From CAZEBW01 sp964510205 (lineage in GTDB: Bacteria; Chloroflexota; Anaerolineae; VGOG01), in contig CAZEBW010000085.1 in assembly GCA_964510205.1 (NCBI GenBank), forward strand, positions 1 to 14,334: 14,334 nt of DNA. Reading direction: 5' to 3'. The notes beneath the pieces are model-generated. The model was not told where the DNA came from. It did not search any database and saw only the letters and a program-made list of their open reading frames with translations. A program made the position numbers and the translations under genes. Positions 12,774 through 14,334 of this stretch are shown piece after piece. The first letter of the stretch is position 1. Every line of letters starts with the position of its first letter.

Positions 12774-14153
12774 TTAGGACTCCTGATGCTGGACATTGGG
12801 TATTGGAGATTGGATATTGATTTGTCGCAATACGACGATGGTCGAGGAGGCCGCGGCTTTGGCCTGGGCCACGGTGTCGGGAATGTCTTTGGGACCCTGG
12901 CAGCAGCCGGCCAGATAGACGCCCTCGTTAGCGGTGTCCACCGGCCTCATCTTGGGATGGGCCTCGGCGAAGAAACCATCCGGCGAGCGCTCTAGATTCA
13001 ACAGCCCCGCCACGCCTTCCACATCCGCCCGTGGCACGACGCCGGTGGCCAGCACCACCAGGTCGGCCTCCATCTCCAGCGGCTCGCCCAGAATCGTGTC
13101 CTCGGCCCGCACCACCACCCGATCCCCCCGCTTGTAGATCTCGGACACGCTGCCCCGGCGGTACATCACGCCTTCGCGCTTCACCCGGTCGTAAAACTCC
13201 TCAAATCCTTTGCCGAAGGCCCGCACGTCCATGTAAAAAACCGTCACGTTGGCGTCCGGTATCCTCTCCTCGACCAGGTGAGCCTGCTTGGCCGTGTACA
13301 TGCAGCACACCCGCGAGCAGTACTCGTTGCCCACCGTCTGATCGCGCGAGCCCACACACTGGATGAACACCACATCTTTGGGCTGCTTGCCGTTGAGGGA
13401 TATTTTGCCTCTGGTGGGACCTGAAGCCGAGGACAGCCTCTCGAATTCCAGGCCGGTGATGACGTTGGGGTAGTCGTAGCCCAGCTCGGGCTTGAGGTGG
13501 GGATCGAAGGGGTCAAAGCCAGTAGCCACGATAGCGGTCCCCACGTGCAGATCCACTAACTCCTCTTTCATTTCAAAGTCAATGGCCCCTGCATCGCAGG
13601 CCCGTTCGCACTTTCGGCCACATTTGCCTTTGGTCAGATAAAGGCAGGTCTTTTCGTCAATAACGGCTTTCAGGGGGACAGCCTGGGGAAATGGAATGTA
13701 GGCAGCGCTGCGGGTGGCCACGCCCGCATCGAATTCAGAGGGGATGTTCTTCCAGACACAGGCCTCGGCGCACAGCCCGCAGCCGGTGCAAAGCTCTTCG
13801 TGGACGTAACGGGGCTTCTTCTTGACCTTGACCCGGAAGTCCCCGACCTGCCCCTGGAAATCAACCACTTCGCTGTAGGTGAGGAGTTCGATGTTGGGGT
13901 GACGGCCCACGTCCACCATCTTGGGCGTGAGGATGCAAGCTGAACAGTCCAGGGTGGGGAAGGTTTTGTCCAGTTGGGACATGCGCCCGCCGATGCTGGG
14001 CTCCCTTTCTACCAGATACACACGAAAGCCGGCATCAGCAATGTCCAACGCAGCCTGGATGCCAGCGATCCCGCCTCCGATCACCAGGGCCGCTGGCGAC
14101 CCCTCTATCCGCCCCGCCTCGATTGCCACGTTCTGCTCTTTTTTCGAAGTCAT
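12774..14153 (-). CDS. hdrA: Short HdrA-like flavoprotein with inserted ferredoxin, lacking N- and C-terminal domains
   Basis: The first gene of the operon encodes 459 residues from the ATG at 14153 (AAGGA 4 bases upstream; the longer frame upstream overlaps the promoter). It begins almost at the FAD motif (LVIGGGIAGIQAA, 23-35), so the N-terminal HdrA domain is absent. The inserted ferredoxin is present: CTGCGLCAEAC (122-132) and a second set at C170, C178, C182 and C186. FIQCVGSRDQ (263-272) and NEYCSRVCCMYTAKQ (276-290) follow. The protein stops right after QAKAAASS (430-437), where the related HdrA at 799-2604 goes on into a C-terminal ferredoxin; the last ~16 residues are repeat-coded. 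The two proteins share long identical runs over about 180 residues, showing a recent duplication or gene conversion. It may act with the other HdrA copies. Confidence 0.92.
   Translation of the reverse strand: MTSKKEQNVAIEAGRIEGSPAALVIGGGIAGIQAALDIADAGFRVYLVEREPSIGGRMSQLDKTFPTLDCSACILTPKMVDVGRHPNIELLTYSEVVDFQGQVGDFRVKVKKKPRYVHEELCTGCGLCAEACVWKNIPSEFDAGVATRSAAYIPFPQAVPLKAVIDEKTCLYLTKGKCGRKCERACDAGAIDFEMKEELVDLHVGTAIVATGFDPFDPHLKPELGYDYPNVITGLEFERLSSASGPTRGKISLNGKQPKDVVFIQCVGSRDQTVGNEYCSRVCCMYTAKQAHLVEERIPDANVTVFYMDVRAFGKGFEEFYDRVKREGVMYRRGSVSEIYKRGDRVVVRAEDTILGEPLEMEADLVVLATGVVPRADVEGVAGLLNLERSPDGFFAEAHPKMRPVDTANEGVYLAGCCQGPKDIPDTVAQAKAAASSTIVVLRQINIQSPIPNVQHQES
12785..12819. repeat. Heptamer (GAGATTG x5) repeat coding the HdrA C-terminus
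   Basis: The units GATGCTG, GACATTG, GGTATTG, GAGATTG and GATATTG encode the last residues (NIQSPIPNVQHQ) of the first HdrA, at the point where homologues continue into a C-terminal ferredoxin. The AGGAG ribosome site of the next gene lies at its edge (12780-12784). Confidence 0.92.
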
Positions 14154-14220
14154 CTCATCCTTGCGAAGACCGCTTTGCCAGGAAGATAGCCAAGCCGATC
14201 CCCCCCAGCACCGAGCGATA

Positions 14221-14249
14221 ATTATACTACCAAATCCGCTGATAGGCAA
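14221..14249 (-). promoter_or_regulatory. Predicted sigma70-type promoter of the hdr-etf operon
   Basis: On the minus strand, TTGCCT (14249-14244) and a perfect TATAAT (14226-14221) are separated by 17 bases. Transcription would begin near 14214, leaving about 60 bases before the ATG at 14153. This is the best promoter seen in the window. All genes downstream run the same way with short gaps, so it could drive the whole cluster. I see no operator or riboswitch in the leader. Confidence 0.72.
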
Positions 14250-14334
14250 ATGCCAACTCTAGCTTCCGGCTATTTGACACTAGCCACCTATCACTTTTGG
14301 CACAGTCCGTCAGCGACTCGCATTCGGGGCAGCT
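14227..14334 (-). CDS. Possible C-terminal end of an upstream gene
   Basis: One frame is open from the window edge for 35 codons to a TAG at 14229-14227. It begins SCPECESLTDCAKSDRW and ends AFAYQRIW. The two closely spaced cysteine pairs could belong to a metal-binding tail, and the early codons have GC-rich third positions like the other genes, but the later ones do not. The stop touches the -10 box. It may be chance; I do not recognise the protein. Confidence 0.25.
   Translation of the reverse strand, partial: SCPECESLTDCAKSDRWLVSNSRKLELAFAYQRIW

Overview
The window is almost entirely one long minus-strand gene cluster (transcribed right to left) for a cytoplasmic iron-sulfur/flavin electron-transfer system. 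It joins heterodisulfide-reductase (Hdr) type subunits to electron-transfer flavoproteins (Etf). The sequence points to a GC-rich anaerobic bacterium: Shine-Dalgarno sites before most genes, a sigma70-like promoter with a perfect -10 box, and bacterial Etf and Hdr paralogues. The many degenerate 7-8 bp tandem repeats and palindromic intergenic elements recall Chloroflexota (Anaerolineae-like) genomes, but that is a guess; nothing in the window proves the phylum.

Layout in transcription order. A promoter at 14221-14249 precedes a short HdrA lacking the N-terminal domain and C-terminal ferredoxin (12774-14153). Next is a 1023-residue tandem HdrA-HdrA fusion (9702-12773), then an MvhD-like [2Fe-2S] adaptor (9145-9567). 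A toxin-antitoxin pair follows: the antitoxin is intact (8897-9115) and the RelE/ParE-type toxin has an in-frame stop (8628-8891). Then come an FrhB/FdhB-like flavin and Fe-S protein (7432-8580), HdrC (6785-7435), HdrB (5815-6660), a soluble HdrD/GlpC-like Fe-S oxidoreductase (4582-5706), EtfB (3691-4479), EtfA (2713-3690) and a third HdrA (799-2604). The last gene is a second, different EtfB (792 to beyond base 1), whose own EtfA presumably lies outside the window.

How the parts may work together (inference from families). HdrA flavoproteins would be the electron-splitting or electron-merging centres. HdrB and HdrC would form the disulfide or other high-potential branch. MvhD and the FrhB-like subunit would be input or output modules, since no hydrogenase large subunit or formate dehydrogenase is present here. 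EtfAB with the HdrD-like protein would connect the system to acyl-CoA dehydrogenases or a similar flavin donor. The second EtfB has features of bifurcation-type Etfs. No substrate-specific enzyme is encoded here, so the physiological donor and acceptor are unknown.

The second striking feature is repeat DNA. Short tandem repeats of 7 or 8 bp, with many different core sequences, sit at most gene junctions and also lie in frame inside genes. They supply the N-terminus of HdrC, the C-terminus of the first HdrA, the linker of the HdrA-HdrA fusion, and loops in HdrA domains. Several gene ends (stop codons) lie within or against these elements. There are no RNA genes, CRISPR arrays or insertion sequences that I can recognise.
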